From assembly GCA_947628765.1 (NCBI GenBank), contig CANRBD010000001.1, positions 1-35,421 of the forward strand: a stretch of DNA of 35,421 bases, given 5' to 3'. The position numbers and the translations under genes are program-made. The DNA comes from an uncultured Bacilli bacterium. GTDB lineage: Bacteria > Bacillota_I > Bacilli_A > RF39 > UBA660. Shown piece after piece: positions 24,159 through 31,550 of this stretch. How positions within the stretch are numbered: position 1 is the stretch's first letter; each line of letters begins with the position of its first letter. Under the pieces are notes generated by a model. It was not told the origin of the DNA and made no database searches. It was given only the letters and a program-made list of their open reading frames with translations.

Positions 24159-24178
24159 AACGGCTTTAAACCGTTTTA
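24157..24178. terminator. Bidirectional terminator between YgjV-like and DUF1848 genes
   Basis: The same AAAACGG/CCGTTTT hairpin as at 23576, flanked by T runs in both directions. It overlaps the DUF1848 stop. Confidence 0.8.
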
Positions 24179-25054
24179 TTTTATTCTTTCTTTAATGATA
24201 TCATCGCTTTCTAAATGGCCGACTAATAGTGAGGAATTAGGATCGTGATTTTTAAAATTTTCTTTGACTTTAGTTTCGTCGTAATTAGCATAACAATATT
24301 TACAAAAATGATTACACGAATTATAAACCCCAATATCGACCATCTGCACACAATTACAATTACGAGCTTTCCATTTTGGATATTTTTTACCAGTTAATTT
24401 ATAAGCAAGTTCCTTGGAAAGACATTCATCTATCTTAAAACCATATTCACTTAAATTCCTTTTTTCAGCGCACGTTTGCACGGTCATCCCATATTTTTGG
24501 GCGCTTTTACTAAAACTTAGACCGATTTGTTTATAATCTTCTTCCGTCATATTTTTAAATTGTAGAATATGGCTATTTTTTCGGACATTTTTATAATCAT
24601 CGACAAAGGAAATTATGATATGTTTAACATAACCGCTTAATAACGCACACATATTGTCAAAAGCCTTTTGATGATACTTAATGTTATACTTTTCACTTAT
24701 AAAAATTGGATCATAGCGGACATATAAATTATCAATACCAATAATCTTTGAAAGTTTTTTAACAGCCTCAATTATTTTTCCTTTAGGAATGACATTGGGT
24801 TCAATATCTTTTTTATAAGGTGTCAGCGTTACATGAAATAATATTGGTTTATCAATTTCTTTTAAATGTTTTAAAATTGGAATGGGATTTTTAGTACAAA
24901 ACATAATGGCATCGACATTTTCAAATTTTATTCGGCTTACTAATTTAGGATTAAAAGGATTTCTAACATCGACAAAGCCTTCTTTAACTCTATTCATAAA
25001 CCAATTTGTATAAAAAGCCACAATATCAGTTCTGCCACTTACATTTAAAATCAT
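24176..25054 (-). CDS. DUF1848 protein, SplB/radical-SAM-like
   Basis: A 292-aa cytosolic protein of the DUF1848 family. The N-terminus (VSGRTDIVAFYTNWFMNRVKEG) and the VDAIMFCTKNP and YVRYDPIFI blocks are typical. A C-x3-C-x2-C set (C247, C251, C254), as used for the radical-SAM 4Fe-4S cluster, lies near the C-terminus, with further Cys at 233 and 235. Family members are annotated as related to SplB photoproduct lyase; the reaction is not established. The start follows GGTGG, with an extended -10 TGT-TACAAT upstream. A fragment of a second, decayed copy lies at 25886-25933. Confidence 0.85.
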   Translation of the reverse strand: MILNVSGRTDIVAFYTNWFMNRVKEGFVDVRNPFNPKLVSRIKFENVDAIMFCTKNPIPILKHLKEIDKPILFHVTLTPYKKDIEPNVIPKGKIIEAVKKLSKIIGIDNLYVRYDPIFISEKYNIKYHQKAFDNMCALLSGYVKHIIISFVDDYKNVRKNSHILQFKNMTEEDYKQIGLSFSKSAQKYGMTVQTCAEKRNLSEYGFKIDECLSKELAYKLTGKKYPKWKARNCNCVQMVDIGVYNSCNHFCKYCYANYDETKVKENFKNHDPNSSLLVGHLESDDIIKERIK

Positions 25055-25111
25055 CTAACCACCTATATTTATTGTAACATAAAAAATATATAAAATCACA
25101 ATATATCAAAA

Positions 25112-25133
25112 AACAGCCTTTTTATAAGCTGTT
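25112..25133 (-). terminator. Terminator of the four-helix membrane protein gene
   Basis: Stem AACAGC/GCTGTT around a 10-nt AT-rich interior. On the minus strand TTTTT follows. Confidence 0.7.
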
Positions 25134-25149
25134 TGTTTGGAAAAATTTT

Positions 25150-25863
25150 TTAATTATTTATATAGAAGCCACCATCAAAACTGATATTAAAATAAAGCGA
25201 ATTAAGCCTTTTTTTATGAATAAGTTTATTATTTTTATACACTAAAATATAATGATGATTCTCATCTAACGTTATATTATAATCGCTGATATTATTAACA
25301 TTATTTATCTTTTGAGTTTTTTTAGGTAAATATCTTACTAAACTATAATTGCCAAGGGAAATCCCTAAACTAGTTTCTTCACAATGCTTTTCATTAATGG
25401 CATATGCGAATGTATGACTATCACCAAGTCCACCATTACCTTTTGATTTATATACTAATATTAAATCACTATTAGTTATTAAATAATATTCTTTTAATAA
25501 ACTACCAGCAAATAACAAAACTGGTAATATAACAAACAGTAACGTCACTAATAATTTTTTTGTTGATAAAGGCGTTGTTTCTTTGGGTTTTTTAGATTTT
25601 TGAAAACATACAATCATAGAAATTATATAACATATTACTGCAATAATGGCGATAAAAGCCAAAAATAACATTTCAAAACCTATATCTAGTTCTAAGATAT
25701 TAGGCAGTATAAAGATACCTATCAGCAAATATATTATATAAAAAAGATTAATTATTTTAACAATTTTACGATTGCGTTTATTTTTTATTGAATAAATTAA
25801 TATTGGCACTGATAGTAAACTTAATACGATTAAAATAAAATAGAGACAACTTTTTAACAACAT
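25150..25863 (-). CDS. Membrane protein with four N-terminal helices, unknown
   Basis: A 237-aa protein with four predicted helices (about 5-25, 37-56, 63-87 and 104-123) and a C-terminal strand-rich domain of about 110 residues, probably outside the cell. The ATG at 25863 was chosen because GAAAGGA precedes it. The in-frame ATG at 25893 falls within a remnant copied from the DUF1848 gene and has no site. I do not recognise the family. Confidence 0.7.
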   Translation of the reverse strand: MLLKSCLYFILIVLSLLSVPILIYSIKNKRNRKIVKIINLFYIIYLLIGIFILPNILELDIGFEMLFLAFIAIIAVICYIISMIVCFQKSKKPKETTPLSTKKLLVTLLFVILPVLLFAGSLLKEYYLITNSDLILVYKSKGNGGLGDSHTFAYAINEKHCEETSLGISLGNYSLVRYLPKKTQKINNVNNISDYNITLDENHHYILVYKNNKLIHKKRLNSLYFNISFDGGFYINN

Positions 25864-25885
25864 AATATTTTTCCTTTCATAGCAT

Positions 25886-25933
25886 ATTTTCAAATTTTAT
25901 TTGGCTTACTAATTTATGATTAAAATGTTTCTA
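25886..25933 (-). pseudogene. Remnant of a second DUF1848 gene (about 48 bp)
   Basis: This stretch matches 24917-24965 inside the DUF1848 gene at about 43 of 48 positions, with a one-base deletion. Read on the minus strand it gives FNHKLVSQIKFEN against FNPKLVSRIKFEN (residues about 34-46) and then runs into a stop. One end abuts the stop codon of the GNAT-like gene exactly; the other lies just upstream of the start of the membrane protein gene. It looks like the scar of a deleted paralogue or an ectopic recombination. Confidence 0.65.
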
Positions 25934-26314
25934 CTATAAACTTTTATAATATTCGATAAATAAATTACCTTGCTCAACTTTTTTAACCTCTTTGAAACCA
26001 TATTTAATAGCCAAAGCATGTCTTTCGATAAAGCTATTTGCTTTTAAAGTTATGACTACTTTTTGATATCCTTTTTCTTTTAAGAACGAAAATATTTCAT
26101 TCATCGCATCCTCATAGTCAAATAAACTATTTGGTGATTTTTCTTCCACACATATCTCAGCAGCATCATCTTTTTTATAAAAGAAAAATTGATGTTCTTC
26201 TCCATTATAATTAACAACATAGTATTCCGCAGTTCCCTTTTCTAAACATTCTTCTAAATATGTCTTTGTTTTTCTACTTTGATATTCTTCTAGTGTCAAT
26301 TTTTTTAAGTTCAT
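25934..26314 (-). CDS. Probable GNAT-fold acetyltransferase
   Basis: A 126-aa protein. The C-terminal half has the GNAT-like order: strand and helix (EKGYQKVVITLKANSFIERH), a helix, then the closing KYGFKEVKKVEQGNLFIEYYK strand pair. The N-terminal part of the fold is short and the acetyl-CoA loop (Q/RxxGxG/A) is not evident, so activity is uncertain. The ATG at 26314 follows AGAAGG; the longer reading frame to 26380 passes through the tRNA-Thr terminator and is not a real start. The stop abuts the DUF1848 remnant. Confidence 0.6.
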   Translation of the reverse strand: MNLKKLTLEEYQSRKTKTYLEECLEKGTAEYYVVNYNGEEHQFFFYKKDDAAEICVEEKSPNSLFDYEDAMNEIFSFLKEKGYQKVVITLKANSFIERHALAIKYGFKEVKKVEQGNLFIEYYKSL

Positions 26315-26359
26315 ATACTGCCTTCTTTCTTTTATAATTAAAAGAATTTTATATTTAAA

Positions 26360-26376
26360 GCTCGGAAAGCCCGAGC
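26360..26376 (-). terminator. Terminator after tRNA-Thr
   Basis: GC-rich stem GCTCGG/CCGAGC with a 5-nt loop. On the minus strand TTTAAAT follows. Confidence 0.75.
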
Positions 26377-26388
26377 ACATTTTTTAAG

Positions 26389-26464
26389 TGGTGCCGAAGA
26401 CAGGAATCGAACCTGCGACCTACTGATTACGAGACAGTTGCTCTACCAGCTGAGCTACTTCGGC
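26389..26464 (-). tRNA. tRNA-Thr (anticodon CGT)
   Basis: 76 nt including an encoded CCA. Acceptor GCCGAAG/CTTCGGC, D-arm GCTC...GAGC, anticodon loop CTCGTAA (CGT after U33, A37), and T-loop TTCGATT. The last anticodon-stem pair appears to be U-U. It reads ACG codons. Confidence 0.93.
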
Positions 26465-26486
26465 ATATAAGAAAGATTTTATCTTT

Positions 26487-27017
26487 CTATTTTTTTAATT
26501 TTAATTGTTTTTCTTCTTTAGTTATTTCAAAACCATGTTTAGTATCATTAATTTTCCAAATTATACGGCCAAGTTCTTTGGGTAAACCCATATGAAAATC
26601 ATTACTATAATATAATGTTAATGGACCATATTTTTTACGACTAATACCAAACTTTCTTTCAAAATCTGGCCCTTTAACCCATTCTTTATTATTTATAAAA
26701 TATTTAAAAACTAATAAATCATTATAAGACATCGTATCTTCTCTTAAAAAAGGTTTCACAAGTGGTTCTAAGTCAGTATATTGTTCCACTCCAATTATCG
26801 GTTCATCAATAGGTCCATTATGAATAATCGGATACACAAGCTCGGGATATAATAAATCTTGACATAAATTATGATGTTTTGTAAAGAATATCCCTCTTAA
26901 ATATTTTTGACCTTTAAATAAATTTATTAAATATTCTTTTTTGGTTTGATAAAGTTTTCTTTGATTTATTTTTTGCAAAATACCAATTTTAATATCATCA
27001 ATTTTTATTTCTTCCAT
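26487..27017 (-). CDS. Unknown protein encoded between two tRNA genes
   Basis: A 176-aa soluble protein. It is basic at the ends, with a KEYLINLFKGQKYLRGIFF helix, a central acidic/proline region and a WVKGPDFERKFGISRKKYGPLTLYY segment. The ATG at 27017 follows GGAGGG; a longer frame would translate tRNA-Leu and is rejected. It lies 21 bp after the 3' end of tRNA-Leu and 22 bp before the 5' end of tRNA-Thr, all on the minus strand, so it is probably cut out of a joint transcript. A short hairpin (26471-26487) lies just after the stop. I do not recognise the family. Confidence 0.7.
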   Translation of the reverse strand: MEEIKIDDIKIGILQKINQRKLYQTKKEYLINLFKGQKYLRGIFFTKHHNLCQDLLYPELVYPIIHNGPIDEPIIGVEQYTDLEPLVKPFLREDTMSYNDLLVFKYFINNKEWVKGPDFERKFGISRKKYGPLTLYYSNDFHMGLPKELGRIIWKINDTKHGFEITKEEKQLKLKK

Positions 27018-27038
27018 AAACCCTCCTGAAAAAATAAA

Positions 27039-27124
27039 TGGTGCAGAGGAGGAGACTTGAACTCCCACGAGATTACTCCCACTACCCCCTCAAAGTAGCG
27101 CGTCTACCATTCCGCCACCCCTGC
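27039..27124 (-). tRNA. tRNA-Leu (anticodon GAG)
   Basis: 86 nt with an encoded CCA and a long variable arm, as expected for Leu. Acceptor GCAGGGG/CCTCTGC, D-arm with GGCGGAATGGTAGACGC, anticodon stem CTACT/GGTAG, loop TTGAGGG (anticodon GAG), T-loop TTCAAGT. Confidence 0.93.
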
Positions 27125-27140
27125 AACTCCTACAAATTAT

Positions 27141-27169
27141 ATTATACTAGACTCTTTCAAAACACGCAA
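27141..27169 (-). promoter_or_regulatory. Promoter of the tRNA-Leu/ORF/tRNA-Thr transcript
   Basis: Minus strand: -35 TTGCGT (27164-27169), 17 bp, -10 TATAAT (27141-27146). It lies about 16 bp before the tRNA 5' end. Confidence 0.65.
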
Positions 27170-27220
27170 GCATGAAACTAAAATTATGAAAATAAAAAGC
27201 AGTATATAGTCAAAATAATA

Positions 27221-27234
27221 AGAACATACGTTTA
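27221..27234 (+). promoter_or_regulatory. LexA (SOS) box over the promoter of the DinD-like gene
   Basis: AGAACATACGTTTA matches the Gram-positive LexA/DinR consensus CGAACRNRYGTTYC at every specified position except the two outer bases. It overlaps the -35 element, where a repressor would block RNA polymerase. It lies 58 bp from the start codon. Confidence 0.65.
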
Positions 27235-27259
27235 CTTTTGCTTAATTTTATGTTACAAT
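27231..27259 (+). promoter_or_regulatory. Promoter of the DinD-like gene
   Basis: -35 TTTACT (27231-27236), 17 bp, -10 TACAAT (27254-27259) with TGT extension. The -35 lies within the LexA box. Confidence 0.65.
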
Positions 27260-27292
27260 GAAAAAAATCATAATCAAAAGGATGTGGTAAAA

Positions 27293-28159
27293 ATGGATAA
27301 TAAAATAAAAACTAAAAGTGATTTAATAACAATGTTTGAAAATGTAACCATTAGAACAAAATGGGACTCTGAAATAAATGATTATTATTTCAGCATTGTT
27401 GATGTGATAAAAGCCTTAACTGGAACAAACAGGCCAAGAAAATATTGGAGCGATTTGAAAATTAAGCTACAAAAGGAAGGATCTGAACTGTCCGAAAATA
27501 TCGGACAGTTGAAAATGGTTGCTAGTGATGGAAAATTAAGAATTACTGATGTGTTAGATACTAAAGGAATATTAAGGCTAATACAAAGTATACCTAGTCC
27601 TAAAGCTGAACCTTTTAAACTTTGGCTCGCACAAGTTGGTAATGATAAAATAGATGAAACCTTTGATCCTTCCCTTGCTATTGATAGAGCTATAGCAGCA
27701 TATAGAAAAAAAGGTATGCCAAATGCCTGGATAGAAAGTAGATTAAAAGGTATTATAAGTCGTCATAAACTTACAGATACTTGGAAAGAAAGTGGAATAA
27801 CCGAGCCTTTAGAATATGCTATTCTTACAAATGACATATATAAAACTTGGTCAGGCATGAGTGCTGGTGAATACAAAAATTTTAAAGGCATTAGAAAAGA
27901 AAATTTAAAAGACAATATGACTTCTTTAGAGATTCTTTTAGCAGATATTGGAGAAGTTGCTACTAGAGAATTAGTAAAAGAATATGGCCCTCAAGGTTTA
28001 AATCAAAATCGTGATATTGCCAAACTTGGTGGACAAATTGCCAAAAATACCCGCAATGATTTAGAAAAAAATTTAAACAGGAGTGTAATTACTTCAAAAA
28101 ATAATATTTACATCCAATATATTGATGATAAAGAAACAAAACAAATCGAAACTAAATAA
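27293..28159 (+). CDS. BRO-N domain protein of the DinD (DNA-damage-inducible) type
   Basis: A 288-aa cytosolic protein. The N-terminal BRO-N/antirepressor domain (about 12-115) includes IVDVIKALTG, RKYWSDLK and the QSIPSPKAEPFKLWLAQVG block. The C-terminal part (KGMPNAWIESRLKGI, RHKLTDTWKE, EYAILTNDIYKTWSGM, KENLKDNMTSLE) matches the DinD-like family. E. coli DinD is SOS-induced and acts on RecA; relatives occur in prophages and as chromosomal genes. The ATG at 27293 was chosen over the GTG at 27284 on ribosome-binding-site spacing (AAGGATG). A LexA box overlaps its promoter, which supports SOS control here. A perfect inverted repeat lies inside the gene at 27486-27510. No other phage gene adjoins it. 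Confidence 0.88.
   Translation: MDNKIKTKSDLITMFENVTIRTKWDSEINDYYFSIVDVIKALTGTNRPRKYWSDLKIKLQKEGSELSENIGQLKMVASDGKLRITDVLDTKGILRLIQSIPSPKAEPFKLWLAQVGNDKIDETFDPSLAIDRAIAAYRKKGMPNAWIESRLKGIISRHKLTDTWKESGITEPLEYAILTNDIYKTWSGMSAGEYKNFKGIRKENLKDNMTSLEILLADIGEVATRELVKEYGPQGLNQNRDIAKLGGQIAKNTRNDLEKNLNRSVITSKNNIYIQYIDDKETKQIETK
27486..27510. repeat. Perfect inverted repeat inside the DinD-like gene
   Basis: Arms AACTGTCCGA and TCGGACAGTT, 10 bp each, flank a 5-nt AAATA centre. The arms are GC-rich for this region. They encode the conserved ELSENIGQL segment. Confidence 0.8.
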
Positions 28160-28166
28160 ATATTAT

Positions 28167-28201
28167 AAAAAAGACAAATAAGTTTATATTACCTATTTGT
28201 C
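28167..28201 (-). terminator. Terminator of the ABC exporter operon
   Basis: Stem GACAAATA/TATTTGTC, at least 8 bp, with a 13-nt interior. On the minus strand a T6 run follows. It lies between convergent genes. Confidence 0.7.
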
Positions 28202-28208
28202 AATATAA

Positions 28209-29528
28209 TTATTTACTCTTTAAAGCTTTAAACATCTTCTTCCACAAATCCTTAGAAGAATAATTTAAAATGCCTTCTTTATATACTCTAAAGCCATATT
28301 TTACTAAAATAAAGATAGTTAAAATTACTAAAATAATGGCAATTACAAACTCGATTACACTAAACTCCCCTAGAACAAGTAAACATGGTGCCAAAATGGC
28401 GGAAATAAATGGCACAAAGGCAATTACTTTAATAAATAATGATCCTTCAAAGACTCCAGCCATAACGGCTAAATAATAACCAACTAAAGAAATAATCATG
28501 ATTGGTGTTTGCAGTTGTTGAAAATCTTCAATATTAGTCGTCATTGACGCTAAAACTCCAGCTAATAAAGAATAAGCGACAAATGTTAATAACATCATTA
28601 GTAAAGCTAGAGGAATAATATACGTAAGCTGGCTACCAATATCACTTTGTAAAATAGATGACAACGTACTTCCAATATCTAAATTGGCCATCTGCATAAT
28701 ACTACCGGTGCCTAAAAAGCCTCTTACAATTAAACCAATCACCCCAAATAAAACTAACAATAAGCCTTGAATAATTACAAATAAATTGCTGGAAATGACC
28801 TTAGATAGCAAATGAACTTTTGGTGATACATTCGAAATAATTATTTCCATACCACGAGTTGTTTTTTCATCATTAACCTCAGCCCCAATCATTTGAACGA
28901 GAAAAATGGTTAAAGCAAAAAATGGTAAAATGAACACTGGAAAAATTGTCGATAAAATCATCTGCATATTTTCATCTTCACTTTTTTTATCTTTATCTAA
29001 TACTTCTCTTTGAATTTCAATCGGACTAGAAATTTTAGCTAAATCATTAGGATTGATGTGACTTTCAGCTAAAGCAATTTGACTTTTAGCATTATTAATA
29101 ATTGTCGTAAGGCCGGCATAATCAGTTGTACTTATATAGCCCTCTGAAATAAGTTTAGCTTTTAAAACATTTTCATTATCGTTATCTAAAACTAAAACCC
29201 AAGCATCTTTATGTTTTTTCTCTTTAAGTAGTGTCCTAGCTTTTTTCGTTGTCGCTTTTATCTTAAATGGTGAGCCATCATCAGAAGCAAAAATAGATGA
29301 ATAATTATCATTTTGATGTTTTAAAACATCAAAGGTCCTATGAGAATTATCAATGACAAACACCTCTTGTTTACTATCGAAATCACCACCAAACGCTTTT
29401 ATCACACTATCGATATTAATAAGACCCACAATTAATATTAAAAGTAAAACATTGACAACCCAAAACCATTTAGTTTTGATTTTACGGTCAAGACTTACTT
29501 TCACTAAATATTTTAATTTAGTTTTCAT
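28209..29528 (-). CDS. ABC-2 type exporter permease (NatB/YhaP-like)
   Basis: A 439-aa membrane protein: one N-terminal helix (about 22-38), a large extracytoplasmic domain (about 45-190), then five or six helices to about 420, the usual NatB-type topology. It partners the ATPase encoded just upstream. The ATG at 29528 follows GGTGAG and overlaps the ATPase stop by 11 bp; an in-frame GTG at 29537 lies inside that site. NatB relatives export sodium or other toxic compounds; the substrate here is unknown. Confidence 0.88.
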   Translation of the reverse strand: MKTKLKYLVKVSLDRKIKTKWFWVVNVLLLILIVGLINIDSVIKAFGGDFDSKQEVFVIDNSHRTFDVLKHQNDNYSSIFASDDGSPFKIKATTKKARTLLKEKKHKDAWVLVLDNDNENVLKAKLISEGYISTTDYAGLTTIINNAKSQIALAESHINPNDLAKISSPIEIQREVLDKDKKSEDENMQMILSTIFPVFILPFFALTIFLVQMIGAEVNDEKTTRGMEIIISNVSPKVHLLSKVISSNLFVIIQGLLLVLFGVIGLIVRGFLGTGSIMQMANLDIGSTLSSILQSDIGSQLTYIIPLALLMMLLTFVAYSLLAGVLASMTTNIEDFQQLQTPIMIISLVGYYLAVMAGVFEGSLFIKVIAFVPFISAILAPCLLVLGEFSVIEFVIAIILVILTIFILVKYGFRVYKEGILNYSSKDLWKKMFKALKSK

Positions 29529-30417
29529 ATGTCTCACCTACCTTATCGATAAATATTTCATTAAGTGATGGTTCTTCGACAACAAATTTAGAAATATTAG
29601 GGCTTTTACTAACAATATTAAAAACTTTATCTTTTACACTTTCATCAGATATTTTAATTTCATATTCATCGGGCTTAGTGATAACTTCCAATACACCCTC
29701 GATTTTTTTGATTTTATCTATGTCAATATCACCTTTAACTAAAATGTTTTTCTTACGATATTTTCTTTTAATATCTTTTAAATCACCACTTAAAACATCT
29801 TTGCCGGCTTTTAAAACCACAATTTTTTTACAAAATAATTCAACATGTTCCATACGGTGAGTAGAAAAAATAATCATGCTGCCTTTTTTGGCCATATCTT
29901 TTAATTCTTCTTTAAAAAGCTCGACATTAAAAGGATCTAAACCAGAAAATGGTTCATCACAAATAAGTAATCTTGGTTTATTTAAAATAGCGGTAATAAA
30001 TTGAATTTTCTGTTGATTACCTTTGGAAAGTTCTTTTATTTTTTTATTTTTATAGTTTGGAATACCAAATTTAGTTAATAGTTCATCTAAACGGTCATCG
30101 ATTTCTTTGACAGTCATGCCTTTTAAAATTCCATAATAGTGGCATTGTTCTTTAACTGTAAGTTTCGTAAGCAAGCTACGCTCCTCTGTTAAAAAACCAA
30201 TAGTATCAGTGACACTATAATCGATTTTTTTACCATCTAAAGTTACTTTACCAGCTGTAGGTTCCAAAAGACCGATAATCATTCTAAAAGTTGTCGTTTT
30301 ACCAGCGCCATTAACCCCAAGTAAGCCAAAGATTTCTCCTGGTGATACCGTAAATGATAAATTATCCACGGCACAAAAATCACCATAATATTTTGAAATA
30401 TTTTCCACTTTAAGCAT
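29518..30417 (-). CDS. ABC transporter ATP-binding protein (NatA/YhaQ-like)
   Basis: A 299-aa ATPase. Walker A GVNGAGKTTT (34-43), signature LSKGNQQK (degenerate LSGGQ), Walker B LLICDEPFSGLDP and H-loop STHRMEH. A C-terminal regulatory stretch of about 90 residues ends in EPSLNEIFID, typical of the NatA group. The ATG at 30417 follows AGGTGAT; an in-frame GTG at 30426 is within that site. An extended -10 (TGT-TATAAT, 30435-30440) sits close to the ribosome binding site, so the leader is very short. Confidence 0.93.
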   Translation of the reverse strand: MLKVENISKYYGDFCAVDNLSFTVSPGEIFGLLGVNGAGKTTTFRMIIGLLEPTAGKVTLDGKKIDYSVTDTIGFLTEERSLLTKLTVKEQCHYYGILKGMTVKEIDDRLDELLTKFGIPNYKNKKIKELSKGNQQKIQFITAILNKPRLLICDEPFSGLDPFNVELFKEELKDMAKKGSMIIFSTHRMEHVELFCKKIVVLKAGKDVLSGDLKDIKRKYRKKNILVKGDIDIDKIKKIEGVLEVITKPDEYEIKISDESVKDKVFNIVSKSPNISKFVVEEPSLNEIFIDKVGETYEN

Positions 30418-30434
30418 TTTTATCACCTAATCTA

Positions 30435-30440
30435 ATTATA
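30435..30440 (-). promoter_or_regulatory. -10 of the ABC exporter operon
   Basis: Minus-strand TATAAT with TGT extension; no clear -35. It separates the exporter from rseP. Confidence 0.5.
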
Positions 30441-30480
30441 ACATGATTTTCCTTTAAATACACTAAATTAAGCACAAGAA

Positions 30481-30500
30481 AACCTATAAAATTATAGGTT
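30481..30500 (-). terminator. Terminator of the uppS-cdsA-rseP operon
   Basis: Stem AACCTATA/TATAGGTT with loop AAAT directly after the rseP stop. The T tract is short (TTCTT), so it may be leaky. Confidence 0.6.
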
Positions 30501-31540
30501 TATTTAATTAATCTAATAACATCGTTATAAGTTACCAATATCATTAAGGCCATTAGTAAGAAAAAGCCAATAGTATGAATTGTATTTTCTAATTTTGGAT
30601 CTACTGGTGACCCTTTTATTTTCTCAATAATTAAGAATAATATTCTACCACCATCAAAAGCTGGAATTGGTAAAAAGTTAATGAAGCCAACATTGATACT
30701 GATATACGCTGTCAAATATAAAAGTGATATGAAACCAGCGGTAGCGGCATCACCCACGACATTATATATACCAACAGGTCCAGCAAGCGAACCTAATTCA
30801 AGCTGTCCAGTAATTAAATAGAAAACAATAAATAACATTTGATGAATTAAACTAAATGTTTTCGTAAAGGCATATTTTAAAGAAGCAAGAAAGCCATATT
30901 CAACTTCATCATTCATCTTAAAGCCATATTTATAAGTCGTTTTGCCTTTTTCTTTAACCTCTGTTGGTTTCATTTTGATTTTTTCAATACTGCCATTTCT
31001 TTCAACCTCTAAGGTTATAGGCTCACCCATAAATACTTGTAATTGAAGTGTGAGTTTATCACTAGTATTGGCATTGCGACCATTAAGTTTTAAAACATGA
31101 TCGCCTTCTTGCAAACCAGCGGCATCAGCCGGCATATCAGGAGTGATGGTGCCAACTATCGCTTTATTTTGAGGTGCCCCATTTACAAGACCCACAATAA
31201 ATAGTAAAACGATAGCTAAAATAAAGTTCATCATGATACCAGCAATCACAGTCATAAATTTTTGGCCGAAAGTTTTGGTATTAAATTTTTTATCTTTAGG
31301 GATTGATTTGTCATCTTCGATTTCCTCACCGGCCATCTGAACAAACCCACCAATCGGAAATAGTCTTAAACAGTAATCAGTTTCATCGTTTTTACGATTC
31401 CACTTGAATATTCTAGGACCCATTCCTAAAGAAAATTCATAAACATAAATGCCTGATTTTTTGGCAAAAATGAAATGTCCAAGTTCATGAATAAAAATGA
31501 TTACACCTAAAATTATAATAAAGTATAGTAATGTTAACAT
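30500..31540 (-). CDS. rseP: Site-2 zinc metalloprotease RseP/RasP
   Basis: An intramembrane protease that cuts anti-sigma factors and leftover signal peptides within the membrane. The zinc motif HELGH (18-22) is in the first helix, a PDZ domain spans about 115-195, and the second metal ligand is Asp296 in PAFDGG within the late membrane part. The length of 346 aa is a little short of B. subtilis RasP (about 420). AGGAGG precedes the ATG, 10 bp after the cdsA stop. The order uppS-cdsA-rseP is the conserved Bacilli arrangement; dxr, often between cdsA and rseP, is absent. Confidence 0.96.
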   Translation of the reverse strand: MLTLLYFIIILGVIIFIHELGHFIFAKKSGIYVYEFSLGMGPRIFKWNRKNDETDYCLRLFPIGGFVQMAGEEIEDDKSIPKDKKFNTKTFGQKFMTVIAGIMMNFILAIVLLFIVGLVNGAPQNKAIVGTITPDMPADAAGLQEGDHVLKLNGRNANTSDKLTLQLQVFMGEPITLEVERNGSIEKIKMKPTEVKEKGKTTYKYGFKMNDEVEYGFLASLKYAFTKTFSLIHQMLFIVFYLITGQLELGSLAGPVGIYNVVGDAATAGFISLLYLTAYISINVGFINFLPIPAFDGGRILFLIIEKIKGSPVDPKLENTIHTIGFFLLMALMILVTYNDVIRLIK

Positions 31541-31550
31541 TAAGGGCCTC

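Noticed and set aside
26315..26380. Upstream extension of the GNAT-like gene
   Set aside because: It runs through the tRNA-Thr terminator and has no ribosome binding site; AGAAGG marks the ATG at 26314.
26471..26487. Hairpin GAAAGAT/ATCTTTC after the ORF between the tRNAs as a terminator
   Set aside because: On the minus strand no T run follows and tRNA-Thr comes next, so it is more likely a processing or mRNA-end structure.
27018..27068. Longer reading frame of the ORF between the tRNAs, starting MGVQVSSSAPF
   Set aside because: It translates the 3' end of tRNA-Leu. The GGAGGG site and ATG at 27017 give the real start.
27221..28159. The DinD/BRO-N gene as part of a prophage next to a tRNA
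   Set aside because: No integrase, att repeat or other phage gene lies nearby. The neighbours are tRNAs and a housekeeping-type ABC exporter.
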